Counted from the first letter of the stretch, positions 1 through 10,140 are shown. The stretch: DNA of 64,000 bases from Ovis canadensis (GCF_042477335.2 NC_091248.1:120674501-120738500); one strand, 5' to 3'. A program made the numbers and translations. The notes: generated from the sequence alone by a model not told the origin.

Positions 1-459
1 GGGAGGGGCAGAGAACAGATGGAGCCTCTGTCTTGGGTGCCTAGGTTAAAGTGCGTGTTTATCAGAAAGATCTGAATTCCTGTCTTGGTGAGTTCTTGTC
101 CTGATGAGGCAGGCAGCCTCCATCTCCAGTAATTTCATGGGCGGGCTCGGCTAAGCCTGGTTTCCCTACTGGGAGGCAAGTAATCTCAATTAGAAATGGG
201 TCACCTTGTCCATCTCCTGTCTCCTTGGAGGATACCCATCGACGCCAGGGTGGATGCGAGAACCTCTGGCCCCAGAGCTGTTAGTCCTACCATTTTTCTC
301 CCGCATGCAGAAAGGAGATGGACACAGGAGAGGCGGGTGGGGAGTCACACACTGTATGGCTGTAAACCCCCTCCACCCCCGGGAGTTAAAGTTCTGCTAA
401 GGAAAGGAACAGGGGAGCCGCAGGTGAACCGGGGGAGGAAGGATTGGGAGGTGCAGGCG
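1..459. other. J1 cluster intron, no gene seen
   Basis: This is the stretch upstream of J1-4. By comparison with human, J1-3 would lie just outside the window. I see no J-like FGXG motif or recombination signal here. Short open frames in this stretch have no family resemblance. Confidence 0.6.
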
Positions 460-487
460 AGTTTCCCTACCAGGCTTTAGCGTTGTG

Positions 488-538
488 TGACTAATGAAAG
501 ACTCTATTTTGGCAATGGGACGAAGCTTTCCGTCTTGG
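488..538 (+). CDS. TRBJ1-4: TCR beta joining segment J1-4
   Basis: Joining segment encoding TNERLYFGNGTKLSVLG, with the FGXG motif (FGNG) that forms the G strand of the V-beta domain. It is 51 bp, the length of human TRBJ1-4, and its first residues (TNE) match that gene. The 12-RSS precedes it: heptamer cgttgtg at 481-487, 12-bp spacer, nonamer agtttccct at 460-468, which is a weak match to the consensus. The splice donor gtgagt follows directly at 539 and leaves one base of a split codon for TRBC1 exon 1. Reading frame and donor are intact, so it looks functional. Numbering is by homology with human. Confidence 0.93.
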
Positions 539-764
539 GTGAGTACAGCTCTTCCCTGGGGATGGCGTGCTGTGAGGCTGGAGCTCTAGAAGTTCCCCTT
601 AGAGAAGGCCGGGACTGAGAACACAGTGGAGAAAAGGCTGAGGGTATGGGTGAGCAGAGCAGGTGCTAGAAGGTGCTAGAAGTTCTGGGGGGAAGGTCGT
701 CTCTGGAAGGAAGGGCCCATGTTACCAGCCACTCTGGGGTTTGCCACACCCGCGTTGTGCTGTG

Positions 765-814
765 GAGCAACCAGGCACAGCACTTTGGACACGGGACCCG
801 GCTCGCCATCCTGG
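765..814 (+). CDS. TRBJ1-5: TCR beta joining segment J1-5
   Basis: Joining segment encoding SNQAQHFGHGTRLAILG, close to human J1-5 (SNQPQHFGDGTRLSILG pattern) and the same 50-bp length. FGHG fills the FGXG motif. The 12-RSS is heptamer tgctgtg at 758-764 and nonamer gggtttgcc at 737-745, separated by 12 bp. Donor gtaaga starts at 815. Open in the correct frame; apparently functional. Confidence 0.93.
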
Positions 815-956
815 GTAAGACGCAGGACCCGGGAGGCAGGGTCACTGTCTCTGGGACTGGAGTGTCTGTTTCTCCTCCCTGTCCTGATGGAAGGGGGTCA
901 GCTAAACTCTGATCCCCGTGGGGCTTCCGAGGAACTGGGTCTGCCATCTCTCTCTC

Positions 957-1249
957 TTTTTTTAAATGTTAATCTTACTTATTTGTGGCTGTGCTGTGTC
1001 ACGGTTGCTATGCGGGCTTTCCTCTAGTTGCAGACAGCAGGGCCTACTCTCTAGCTGTGGTGTGTGGGCTTCTCATTGCAGTGGCTTCTCTCCTTGTGGA
1101 GCCCTGGCTCTAGGCATTTGGGCTCAGTAGCTGTGGCGCAGGGGTTTAGTTGCCCCGCAACATAGGGGATCTTCCCCAACCAGGGATCAAACTTGTGTCC
1201 TCATCATTGGCAGGCAGACTCTTAACCCCTGGATCACCAGGGAAGCCCC
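957..1249 (-). repeat. tRNA-Glu-derived SINE, CHR type
   Basis: Read on the minus strand it starts with the typical ggcttccctggtg head, then a 'gttaagagtctgcctgcca' segment derived from a tRNA. It continues with the long CHR-type body and ends in an A-rich tail near 957. It sits in the J1-5/J1-6 interval and does not touch either segment. Confidence 0.75.
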
Positions 1250-1559
1250 CTGCCCTCACTTTAGAGGCAGCTTGGTTGATGCCTCTGTTTCTCCTCTGAG
1301 TCTTCTGCCCACAAGCTGCCTCCTCACACCTCTAAGCTCACCCCTCCTTCTTACACGTGTGGATCGGCCCCTCTGAAGTTTCTTCCTCTTTCCCCACTTT
1401 CCCCAGAGTGTGCTTTGGCCTTTCTCCTAGCGGCATCCCTTTGGTCCAGCTCCATGAACGCCGACAGGGAAAAAAATGGCCATTCCCGCTCTCGAGGACC
1501 TCAGACTTTTGCCCTGCCTGAGGTTTCTGGGGGTTTCGCCACAGCCACCTGCAGCTGTG

Positions 1560-1612
1560 GGCCTATAATTCGCCCCTCCACTTTGGGATCGGCACCAGGC
1601 TCACCGTGACAG
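1560..1612 (+). CDS. TRBJ1-6: TCR beta joining segment J1-6
   Basis: Joining segment encoding AYNSPLHFGIGTRLTVTG, 53 bp like human J1-6 and sharing its YNSPLHFG core. The 12-RSS has heptamer agctgtg at 1553-1559 and nonamer ggtttcgcc at 1532-1540. Donor gtactg starts at 1613. It is the last J of cassette 1, about 2.7 kb before TRBC1 exon 1. Frame is open, so it is apparently functional. Confidence 0.93.
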
Positions 1613-2647
1613 GTACTGGGCGGGAAGCGGGGTGCAAGGGTGTGGGGGGTCAGCTTGCTGCACTGTCTGATGCGGCCCCGGCCCAGGGCTCCCAGGAGCT
1701 GTGCTTTGTCTCCAGCCTGGTCTCGCTCTTCTTCTCCTTTTCCGGGACTCCTCTGTCGCTCCTGCTTTGGCAGGTGTGCTGTTTTGCTTTCCTTCTCTTA
1801 TCTGATCGTCTCCATTGCCACCCCCGTTCTAACTCTGATCCTGCACTGTTGACCCCCTTTTGGCGAACAGCTCTGTCTTCTATGTTAAAACTTACCCCTA
1901 GGACCTCCCTCCAGCTCAGAGCCCTGTGCTTGCTTTCCTTGTCCTTTGTCTGTCCTTGTCTCTCCTTCATCCTTTCTCTGCCTCCACCAGTCTCCAAAAG
2001 CCGTGTGTGTCGTCCTGAGCTGGTTTAAGAAACCAGGAGGCAGTGGGGGAGCAGCTTGGTGAGACTGAGCTGGTCTGAGGGGGGCTCCTGAGCCCTGAGG
2101 GCAGAGGTCCAGGTCACAGCATCACTTGAGCTTGCAGGAGTGTCCCTGGGGAGCACTGCTCTTGGTGGGGGTCAGAGAAGGTAAGTCTGAACAAGCTGTT
2201 ACAACTGGAACTTGCACCCTTTTAGCAAGAGACAAGGTGGAAGGAGGAGAAATAGGTTGGAGACCCCATTGTTATCAAGCCTCAGGATCTGTGCTGAGAT
2301 AATGGAGTCAGTGGCTCATGATTAAACACTAACACACCATCACCACCCTCGGGAGGAAGCGGGCAAGGGTGAGGTGGGTCTGGGCTGGAGTTGTAGACAC
2401 TGCTAGAGGGATGGGTCACCGAGCAGGCTTTACCCTGCAGAGGGGAGCACGTGCCAGGGAGCGTGATAGAAATTGGAAAGTACAGATCATCGGGATTCAA
2501 AATGTATGAATTCTGGGGGAAGAGGGGCTCTCGTGCAGTTTGCAAAGTGATCTAAACTGGTTCAGGCCCTCTGAGATGTAAGTATAAAACAGAGATGACA
2601 ATGGTGGTCTCTTGGAGTTCTGAAATTGTAAGGGACTAAATCCTTAT

Positions 2648-2815
2648 GGAGGGGGAGAAGGGGATGACAGAGGATGAGGCGGTTGGATGGCATCACTGAC
2701 TGACTCAATGGACATCAGTCTGAGCAAACTGGAAGAGGGCGAAGGACAGGGAAGCCTGGTGTGCTGCAATCTGTTGGGTCTCAAAGAGTCGGATATGACT
2801 GAACATCGACAACAG
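2648..2815 (+). repeat. BovB LINE 3' end fragment
   Basis: Matches the familiar BovB 3' terminus: 'gatgaggcggttggatggcatcac', then 'gacatcagtctgagcaaact', then 'aaagagtcggatatgactga'. Plus orientation; only the last ~170 bp of the element remain. Confidence 0.75.
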
Positions 2816-3525
2816 ATCGCGTGCAAATCCTTCGTAGAGGACTCAGAGGATGCCGCCATCCCTTTCATTCCGGTTGAACCTCACTGTGTCACAGACTGTC
2901 TTGTTCCAAACCGGGGCTCAGTTTTCTCAATAGAAACATTCCCTGAACTTGGATAAAGTGGAGACATCTGGGTTTGCCACATTTCTGCTCCACAAACTCG
3001 CTCCCAGAACAGAGCTAAACAGAGGTCTCAGTGCATTTTGGCAACACAGAGGGTGCTTGAAAGGTAGACGAGTTTTTTGGTTTTACTTTACTCCTCCACA
3101 TCCTCACACGAGGGCCTGCCTTCCAACAATTTCAGAAATTCTCTCGCATCTGTCAAGCATGTGAAAGGGCCTTCGGACTTTGGGGTTTGTCCATTTCAAC
3201 ACTTGTGCTGCTTTGAATATAATGCGTGACTGGAATTAGGATTCCAAAGTTGGTAGGGAGGTTTGCTGGACACTGGAAATAAGATAGGGCTCAACCTCAG
3301 AACAGTTTCTTTCATGGGGTTCCAACCATCCTGGGCACGCTCCCACACAACCCAGCGCCCGTGTAGGAGTCAGTTTGAAACATCAGACAGGATATTAGCC
3401 AAAGGTACATAGGCTTCACAAAGCGGGTTACATGTAAAATCAAAACAAAAGGCAGGTTCAGTATAATATAGAGAAAAGCATGTCAGCTATAACGGGAAAA
3501 GTATCTTTTCTAGGGAAGAATATGT

Positions 3526-3746
3526 ATGCATGCTAAGTCACTTCAGTTGTGTCCAACTCTATGCAACCCTACGGACTGTAGCCTGCCAGGCTCCTCTGTC
3601 CATGAGATTTTCCAGGCAAGAATACTGGGGTGGGTTGCCATTTCCTCCTCCAGGGGATCTTGCCCACTCAGGGATCGATTCACGTCTCTTATGTCTCCTG
3701 CATCGGCCGGCAAGCTCTTTACCATTGAACCACCTGGGAAATCCCA
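3526..3746 (-). repeat. Bov-tA SINE
   Basis: Minus-oriented Bov-tA: the tRNA-Glu-like head (ggatttcccaggtggttcaa on the minus strand) lies near 3746. The Bov-A body (gccaggctcctctgtccatg on plus) follows toward 3526. Confidence 0.85.
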
Positions 3747-4300
3747 AGGAAGAATGGCTAGTTCTAATTCATGTGTTGTCGCTCAAACAGGTAATCACAC
3801 ACTCCCTGCAAAAACAGAAAAATAATTATTACATGCAGTCAGTCTGGTTTCCAGGTCATATTGTTAGGAAAAATCCAGGCTTATTCAGCTCTCCTATAAT
3901 TACTTCCAGGTCTGAAAATCAGGTAGTCATGCACCAAAGAGAGATTTGAGCTAGGAAGGAAACAGATATACTCACTTAATGGATCATCCTACACGGCTGC
4001 AAGAATAAGACATTTCAAACAAAGCCAGGAAACTCGGGATGTGATGCCGCCTTAGGGAGAGGCAGGAGGCGGTCAGTAGTGTGTATCCACGGGGTAACCG
4101 AGAAAGAAGGGGCAAAGTTGAGGGTGACTGATAGCAGAAGATTGGGATGGTGACCCCTAAACAAACAGAACCTCCTGCTATATAATTTTATGATGATGCT
4201 GTGGCCCCTTTCCTTGTTGCCCTCAATTCACACACACACAGCCCCTCCCATACCCAGCTGGCTCTCAGGCCAGTCCTGGCCCCCACCCCTGTCCTTCCAG

Positions 4301-5992
4301 ACAATCTGAGACAGGTGCACCCGCCCAAGGTGGCTGTGTTCGAACCCTCGGAAGCAGAGATCTCCCGGACCCAGAAGGCCACCCTCGTGTGCCTGGCCAC
4401 GGGCTTCTACCCCGACCACGTGGAGCTGACCTGGTGGGTGAACAGGAAGCAGGTCACCACTGGGGTCAGCACGGACCCTGAGCCCTACAAAGAGGACCTC
4501 ACGCAGAATGACTCCAGATACTGTCTGAGCAGCCGGCTGAGGGTGACCGCCGCCTTCTGGCACAACCCCCGCAACCACTTCCGATGCCAAGTCCAGTTCT
4601 ACGGGCTCACGGACCAGGACCAGTGGGAGGAGCAGGACAGGGCCAAGCCCGTCACCCAGAACATCAGCGCTGAGACCTGGGGCAGAGCAGGTGAGCCGGC
4701 CCGGAGGGAGTCAGAGCCGACAGAGGAGAGATCAGCGAGAGAGCGGGAAGGCTGCACACAGGGTGAAGGGCTGGGGGGCAGGGGGAGCCCAGCAAGAGGG
4801 TGGACAGGGCACCTCCTCGGGCGAACTCCTCCCCCGGATCCAAATCCTCAGCCCAGCTCAGCTGTGCTGGTGGGTGCCCTCCCTGCCCGCCTGCACAGCT
4901 CAGGGTGCCAGTGGTGGGTCCCCATCCCCTTCAGTGCTGCCTCCTTCATGACCCTGAGGATGCTGTGTCCACATTGGCACAGGCAGTGCTGGGACTCTGA
5001 TCAGAGGCTGCTGTGAGCCTGGGGGTCAGTGCTGACTAAAAGCTAGCTTAGTAGGTCTTTTTCATTTATTTGTTTTGTTTTAAGCATCTCAAAGTATCAC
5101 ATATTTATGATTGCCTAGTTTTAATGTATCAGGAATCTGGGCATAGCTTAGCTGGCTCGTTTATCTCAAGATGCTACAATCAGATGTCAGCCAAAGCTAG
5201 AGTCTTATCTGAAGGCTCAGCTGGGGCAAGATCCACTCCAAAGTTCACGTGGTTGTTGCAAGATTTAGCATCTTGCCAGCTATTGGACTGAGGAAGGCTG
5301 GCTTAGCTTTGAATCTGCTTTAGAACATGCAGGCTCTCATCCATTTCCCTCCCCTTTTCTTTCAGACTGTGGCGTCACCTCCGGTAAGTGGCCTTCTCCT
5401 CCTATGTCCCTATCTCCTATTATCTTTGCTCTGGAATCAGAGAATGTAAAACCCATGGACCCTGGTGGGGGCTATGAGGGAAGGAGGCCACAGATGACCA
5501 GCTCACAGGTACCTACCTGCTCTCCCTTTCTGCCAACAGCGTCTTATCAGCAAGGCGTCCTGTCTGCCACCCTCCTCTATGAGATCCTGCTGGGGAAGGC
5601 CACCCTGTACGCTGTGCTGGTCAGCGCCCTGGTGCTGATGGCCATGGTAAGGAGGGGCCAGGATGGGGCAGGCAGGTTGGAGGTGACACTGGAAATGCAG
5701 CAACACAGACCTAGGAACGTAGAGACTCCACCAGGACCAGAGGTGGGCAGAGAGGAAGAAGGGGTTCACCCACATGCCTCAGAAGACACCTTGCCCCTCT
5801 GTGATCACAGTGGAAGAGCCGTGCTGGGCAGGAGAAACTGGGGTCACCAGAAAACCAGTGGCTGGATGTTGGGAGGAGACCTGCTATTCGTCTTGTCAGT
5901 GGGACACCCTGCTTCCTCTCGGTCCCCAGCACTCCTGGCTCCTGGTGACCCTCACACCTTCTCTTCCTCAGGTCAAAAGAAAAGATTCCTGA
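4301..5992 (+). CDS. TRBC1: TCR beta constant region 1 (four exons)
   Basis: Constant region of the TCR beta chain, joined by splicing to a rearranged V-D-J1 exon and paired with the alpha chain and CD3 at the T-cell surface. Exons: EX1 4301-4690, EX2 5366-5383, EX3 5540-5646, EX4 coding part 5972-5992, all bounded by AG/GT and carrying split codons. EX1 (begins [20 protein letters not shown]) is the C1-type Ig domain, with cysteines in LVCLATGF and FRCQVQF, the WW of the C strand, and sequons NDS and NIS. EX1 is 390 bp against 387 in human, the extra residue lying in the FG loop ([12 protein letters not shown]). EX2 carries DCGVTS with the interchain cysteine. EX3 is connecting peptide plus transmembrane helix, with the lysine of [20 protein letters not shown] that contacts CD3. 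EX4 is the tail VKRKDS. All exons are intact. TRBC1 differs from the other two copies by N at residue 2 and by EDLTQN. Confidence 0.96.
5040..5305 (+). other. Intron-1 block shared with TRBC2, absent from TRBC3
   Basis: About 265 bp of TRBC1 intron 1 that recur in TRBC2 intron 1 (about 23585-23850). TRBC3 has a simple junction at the same point (about 14570). The block is edged by imperfect direct repeats ctagcttag and ctggcttag. It may itself be an old interspersed repeat; I could not assign a family. Confidence 0.6.
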
Positions 5993-6183
5993 AGCCAGCT
6001 TCCAGCCTGTTACTGCCCTGATGGGAATTCTGCTTTTCCCGTTCCTACCCAGCGCTTCTGAAGAGCTGCCCTCATCTCTGGACTCAGCCCAGCATCCACC
6101 CCCATGTGCGGGTGCCCCAAAGTCTCAGGACCAGGATCTCCCTAACCCAGGGGAGACCCTAGGGGGACTGAACTTACTGAACC

Positions 6184-6189
6184 AATAAA
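6184..6189 (+). terminator. TRBC1 polyadenylation signal
   Basis: AATAAA about 190 bp after the TRBC1 stop codon, followed by a GT-rich stretch (tggcctgttgtgttcactc). The 3' UTR is nearly identical to that of TRBC3. Confidence 0.8.
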
Positions 6190-6199
6190 AATGGCCTGT

Positions 6200-8320
6200 T
6201 GTGTTCACTCTGCCTTGAGTGTCTCCTCCCCTCTTCTCTCCATCTCTCAAGTCCCACGTGACTCCAGGCAGGGTACAAGCAGGAGACATTCGAGGAAAGT
6301 GCAGTCCTTTCAGGTGGGAGGTGAGGGGCCCAGCCTGTGACTGGCACTGCTCCTCCTTGTCAGGGAAACTTAAGGACGTGTGAAAGGGGGGGACTGGTGA
6401 AGGGAGAGGCTTACTCTGGAGCAGTCTAGAAAAATGCTGATGTTAACTCTGGGAATTTTCTGTCCTACTTAATCAAGGTGCTCTGAGGTAGAGCTGACCT
6501 GCACAGGTGTGTCTACCTGCCAAGTGGTCATGACCTCATGACAATGAAGCTCAAGGTCATTTGTGTCACCCATGCAGCCTCCCCGAGGGCATTCACCACT
6601 CAGCTTCCTTCACCACCAAGGAGTGTTTCCAGGAGAGAAGAAAGTCACTGGCTTGGGACTCTGTTCTCAGTAGCAAATGTGTCTTCTAGTCTAAGCTGTA
6701 AAGCCAGTTAGAAATTTCACTCAAGTGAATTAAGTAGATGAGAAAATGTCCCCTGAGGAGTCCTCGGAGGATGGAAAATAAAGTTCCCTAAAACCAAGGA
6801 TCAGCCCTCTTGCTATTTCTAGAAATCCTTCCAAAACTCTTTATTGTCACATGGTCATCATGGTGACGTAACCCAGAGCCCTCAAAATGGCATAAAAGAC
6901 CCACCGTTGTCCTCCGTCTGTCCACACTCACCCTCACTCCTGTCACCCTGGACTCCCTGAGCCACTGGCTTGCAGGTCATCCTGCACTCCTCTACCTGGA
7001 ATGACGAATATGTAAGCTCCTACTGATCCCTGAAGATTTACCAGTGATATCTTCCGCATAAGAAGCCTCTGTGCCTCTTACGCCACCCCCATGACGCGGG
7101 ATGAAACGTACCGTGTATGTTGCTGTCACAGTGCCCCGTGCCCACCTCCTTCCTACCACTGACCACACTTGACGGAAACTACCCCTTTTCTTGTCTGACA
7201 CCTCTACTTGAAGGTCACTCCCTGACGGCAAAGTTGTGTTTTGTTACAGTAGCCATGGGATGTGGCATAGTACCTTAGTTCATTGTGTGTGTGTGTGTGA
7301 GTTGCTCAGTCTTTGCGACCCCATGGACTGCCACCTGCCAGGCTCCTCTCTCCATGGGATTTTCCAGGCAAGAATACTGGAGTGGCTTGCCATTCCCGTT
7401 CCCAGGGGATCTTCCTGACCCAGGGATGGAACCCAGGTCTCCTGCATTGCAGGCAGATTCTTCACCATCTGAGCCACCTGGGAAGCCATGTTCAGTGTAT
7501 GCATCCATCTGGGAATCAATGAATGAGTCCGTGAGTTCACCCACAGTGACCCAGTTCAGGGGCAGATATCACCCTCAGGCCTGCCTGAGACAGACAGCGA
7601 CCCTCCCCCTCCCAGCCCTGCAGCACACAGCCTTCTCTATGGCAACACATGCGTGCATTCTAACATGGGTCTCTCGTATACAACCACATGCATATACACA
7701 TGTCTCTGTATATGTATGCATCCGAATAGCCAACAACTTGCTAAGCATATATCATTGCAATGTTTGCTGTTAACTTCCAAGAAAATAAAGATATCCAAGT
7801 CACAGTCCTCAAGAATCTTCCCTGTTCATTAGGGGATAATTCATGGATAGAAAGAGTTAATATACAAGCAATGCGAGTTACTATAATGCAGGCAGAGGCT
7901 AGCACTGAGTTTCTGACTGGGACCATCAGCAGAGAGTCTGGGAAGGTGGCAGCCTCTTCACAGGAAGAGTTGGTCTCAGCGATCCCTGTGGGAGAGAGGT
8001 CATGAGTCAGAGGTATGAATGGGACAGGAAAGCACAGGGTCAGGGACCTCGCACTCAGCACTCAGGTCCTTGCACTCAGCTGGCTGCGAGGTTCAGAGAT
8101 GGCAGTCCTAAGTCTGTAGAGGCAGGCTGGGGCTTCCCGCTGGGAGAGTGGACTCCATCCTCGCCGCAGCATGAGGCGGGCGTACAGCAGACGCACTGAG
8201 CATCTGTGCACTAGGGAGAGGAGTCAGGCCATCCAGGAAGCCAAGGGCAAGCACAGAGCTGCGAGTCCTCCCGCCCTGAGCTGACACCACCTCTGTGGAT
8301 GATCCTCCCACCCACCTCTC
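6200..8320 (+). other. TRBC1 to D3 intergenic region
   Basis: No gene seen. Up to about 6435 it is nearly identical to the region after TRBC3. From 6440 to about 7890 the two copies diverge and carry different SINE insertions. From about 7895 onward they are again nearly identical up to and past the D segment. The region contains one Bov-tA (7290-7487). Confidence 0.65.
7290..7487 (-). repeat. Bov-tA SINE with a TG run
   Basis: Minus-oriented Bov-tA with a short (TG)n at its tail (7285-7300). The equivalent position in the duplicated copy (near 16960) has uninterrupted sequence, 'ggttcagtgta', so this insertion is younger than the cassette duplication. Confidence 0.85.
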
Positions 8321-8326
8321 TATAAA
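8003..8326 (+). promoter_or_regulatory. Candidate germline D3 promoter
   Basis: A TATAAA at 8321-8326 lies about 290 bp upstream of the D3 segment, and a TGAGTCA (AP-1-type) site is at 8003-8009. Both recur in the same relation to the D of the next cassette (17835-17840 and 17518-17524). In mouse the D-beta segments have their own germline promoters. That this TATA box is the promoter here is inference from position and conservation between the two copies. Confidence 0.4.
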
Positions 8327-8589
8327 TGCCAGTCTGCACAGGTGAGCAAAGAGAGTCCCAGAGGGGAGCCCTGATGACATAGGGGAGCTCCTCAGGGTGG
8401 CATCTGTTCCAGGAGGGGCCTCTCTGCCCCCCTCCCCCACCACTAGCACCCTGCCCTTCCCCAGGCCCCTCCCCACTCTCAGTGTGCCCTGACTCTGTCA
8501 CCTCTCACCCCACTCAATCAGACCAGCCTCTGCCACCTGCACTTCCTGCCTCTGCCCAGCGGTTGGAGGAGGGGCACCAGAGGAGAGGA

Positions 8590-8673
8590 CATTTTTGTAT
8601 CACAGTGTAACATTGTGGGGGCTGGGGGGGTGGGCACAATGATTCAGTTAGAGGAAGTGCTTTTACAAAAAGC
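8590..8673 (+). other. D3 recombination signals (12-RSS and 23-RSS)
   Basis: 5' side: nonamer catttttgt (8590-8598), 12-bp spacer, heptamer cattgtg (8611-8617). 3' side: heptamer cacaatg (8635-8641), 23-bp spacer, nonamer acaaaaagc (8665-8673). The arrangement directs D-to-J joining with the 23-RSS and V-to-D joining with the 12-RSS. Confidence 0.9.
8618..8634 (+). CDS. TRBD3: TCR beta diversity segment of the middle cassette
   Basis: A 17-bp G-rich diversity segment (GGGGCTGGGGGGGTGGG) lying exactly between a 12-RSS and a 23-RSS. The flanks align with human D-beta flanks (taacattgtg before, attcag after the heptamer). All three frames are stop-free (for example GLGGW, GWGGG, GAGGV). The symbol follows the ruminant convention of calling the middle cassette number 3. 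Confidence 0.88.
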
Positions 8674-8904
8674 CCTGCCTCAGAAAATAGACTCATGCAG
8701 CCCACCCAGAACCTAGCTCCCAGTTTAAGATGGGGAGAGCGGCTGGGAGAAGTCCCTGGGGCAGGTCCCTCTGTGGTCTCTCAGGGACCTGGACTGTGGT
8801 CACCTCTGCCTCTCCCTGCTCCACACTCAGCTTCCCATGAACACGAAGAATCAAGCTGTCAGAGTGGGATCTTCACAAAACTTGATCTTGGACAAAGTAT
8901 TTGC

Positions 8905-9030
8905 AGTTGTGTTATTTGTTAAGCACTCACAACAACCTCCTTGGGAAGATATTACCCCATTTTTCAGATGGGAAACTAAGGCCAGGGAGGTTACGGTCCC
9001 AGAAATAGTAGGAAGCAAGGTCTAGCCTGA
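8905..9030 (+). repeat. MIR SINE fragment
   Basis: Core 'ttaccccatttttcagatgg' and 'gaaactaaggccagggagg' match the MIR 3' half. The homologous MIR in the next cassette (18790-18905) abuts a BovB insertion. Confidence 0.5.
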
Positions 9031-9273
9031 AACACTTCCCAGTCCAGCAAAACCTTCACCCCTAGTGCCTCTTCCAATTTCACAACCATGTCAGCCCCCA
9101 AGTCAAGCTCATTCTCTGCAAAATTGGGGTGACCTCTTGTCCAGACCACCTGTCCACTAGTTCTGGAGGGAGGTCGGGAGAGAGAAGCCAGGGAGGAGAA
9201 GGAGGGTGGCCCCAGACTGTTCCAGGGGAGGAGGGGAAGAGGGAGGAATTCTTGGCAGCCCCTTCCCACTGTG

Positions 9274-9323
9274 CTCCTATGATGAGCGGCACTTCGGGCC
9301 AGGGACCAGGCTCACCGTGCTAG
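9274..9323 (+). CDS. TRBJ3-1: TCR beta joining segment, middle cassette, first
   Basis: Encodes SYDERHFGPGTRLTVLG, 50 bp, equivalent to human J2-1 (SYNEQFFGPGTRLTVLG pattern). FGPG is intact. The 12-RSS has a perfect consensus heptamer cactgtg (9267-9273) but a poor nonamer gaattcttg (9246-9254). Donor gtaaga starts at 9324. Apparently functional. Numbering within this cassette is positional. Confidence 0.92.
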
Positions 9324-9470
9324 GTAAGAATGCTTCTCCGGGGCGAGGGAGGGTGGAATGCCCAGACTAGATGATCCCCCGAAACCCTGGCTTTGGGGGA
9401 GTGGGCGCTGGAGCCTCCCCGGCTGCTCTCCCGAGAAGGGAAAGTTTGCGCCTGGGTCCCCTGGGCTGTG

Positions 9471-9521
9471 TGAACGCCGCGCAGCTGTACTTTGGAGCTG
9501 GTTCCAAGCTGACTGTGCTGG
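9471..9521 (+). CDS. TRBJ3-2: TCR beta joining segment, middle cassette, second
   Basis: Encodes NAAQLYFGAGSKLTVLG, 51 bp, equivalent to human J2-2. Heptamer ggctgtg at 9464-9470 and nonamer agtttgcgc at 9443-9451 with a 12-bp spacer. Donor gtaagg at 9522. FGAG intact; apparently functional. Confidence 0.92.
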
Positions 9522-9688
9522 GTAAGGAGGGCAGCTGGAGTGCCTGAGTGTTCCCTCGGGTGGGATGCAGAGAGGCGGGCGGCTGCCATCTCCCTTCGAG
9601 GCGGCGCTCAGGGTCGGTGGGGACCTGGGCCGAGTCTAGGCATCAGAGAAGGGCAGCGCTGGTTTTTGTCCCGGGTCCCCGGGCTGTG

Positions 9689-9737
9689 AGCCAAAGCACT
9701 CAGTACTTCGGCGCGGGCACTCGGCTGTCGGTGCTAG
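9689..9737 (+). CDS. TRBJ3-3: TCR beta joining segment, middle cassette, third (mosaic flanks)
   Basis: Encodes SQSTQYFGAGTRLSVLG, 49 bp. It has the perfect nonamer ggtttttgt (9661-9669) and heptamer ggctgtg (9682-9688), with donor gtgagc at 9738. Its 5' flank resembles that of the third J in cassette 2 (19570), while its 3' flank resembles that of the fourth J (19717). The body itself is closest to human J2-4. Apparently functional. Confidence 0.92.
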
Positions 9738-9806
9738 GTGAGCGGGGACGCCTCCGGGGACCCGGGGGATGAGCGGCGGGTTTTTGCGCGGGGCTGGGGG
9801 GCCGTG

Positions 9807-9854
9807 ACTCAGAGACGCAGTACTTCGGGCCGGGCACGCGGCTCCTGGTGCTAG
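9807..9854 (+). CDS. TCR beta joining segment, middle cassette, fourth (J2-5-like)
   Basis: Encodes SETQYFGPGTRLLVLG, 48 bp like human J2-5, which it matches closely. Heptamer ggccgtg at 9800-9806 and nonamer ggtttttgc at 9779-9787, 12-bp spacer. Donor gtgagt at 9855. Apparently functional. By position it is J3-4, by homology J2-5-like, so I leave the symbol open. Confidence 0.92.
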   Translation, partial: TQRRSTSGRARGSWC

Positions 9855-9896
9855 GTGAGTGCGGGCGGCGCGCCTCGATTCTTTGTGGGGCGCCCC

Positions 9897-9942
9897 GGCG
9901 CCGCCCTGACCTATGGGGCCGGCAGCGGGCTGGCCGCGGTGG
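9897..9942 (+). pseudogene. Dead joining segment (J2-6-like)
   Basis: Remnant equivalent to the intact J at 19932-19984. Compared with that copy, 16 bp are missing right after ccccgg. They include the RSS heptamer and the first bases of the J, so no recombination signal remains. The core reads ALTYGAGSGLAAVG: the FGXG phenylalanine is replaced by tyrosine, and the splice donor is GC (gcgaga) instead of GT. Each change is visible by aligning the two copies. It should be unable to rearrange. Confidence 0.85.
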
Positions 9943-10093
9943 GCGAGAGTCCGCGCGCTGGCCGCGGGCGGCGGGGTCAGGGCGAGTAGGATCCGGGCGC
10001 CTGGTCCTCCCCCTGCCCTGGAGCCGGGCTCTGGGACCCGGAGGGCGAGCAGCGACGCTCTGAGGGGTTTGCTTGCGGGACTGGGACTCTGTG

Positions 10094-10140
10094 AGCCAGT
10101 GAGCGGTATTTCGGCGCCGGCACCAGGCTCACGGTCACAG
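10094..10140 (+). CDS. TCR beta joining segment, middle cassette, last (J2-7-like)
   Basis: Encodes ASERYFGAGTRLTVTG, 47 bp, the length of human J2-7, and ends in the same TVT. Heptamer ctctgtg at 10087-10093 and nonamer ggtttgctt at 10066-10074. Donor gtgaga at 10141. Apparently functional. It is the last J before the TRBC3 intron. Confidence 0.9.

Larger units (their letters stand above)
1615..4300 (+). other. J1-C1 intron
   Basis: Non-coding interval between J1-6 and TRBC1 exon 1. It contains a BovB 3' fragment (2648-2815) and a Bov-tA SINE (3526-3746). A short CA-rich run at 4228-4242 lies just before the polypyrimidine tract of exon 1. No other feature can be supported. Confidence 0.7.

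Noticed and set aside
1606-2028. 140-residue frame after J1-6
   Set aside because: Low-complexity Ser/Leu/Cys sequence in the J1-C1 intron; no exon features.
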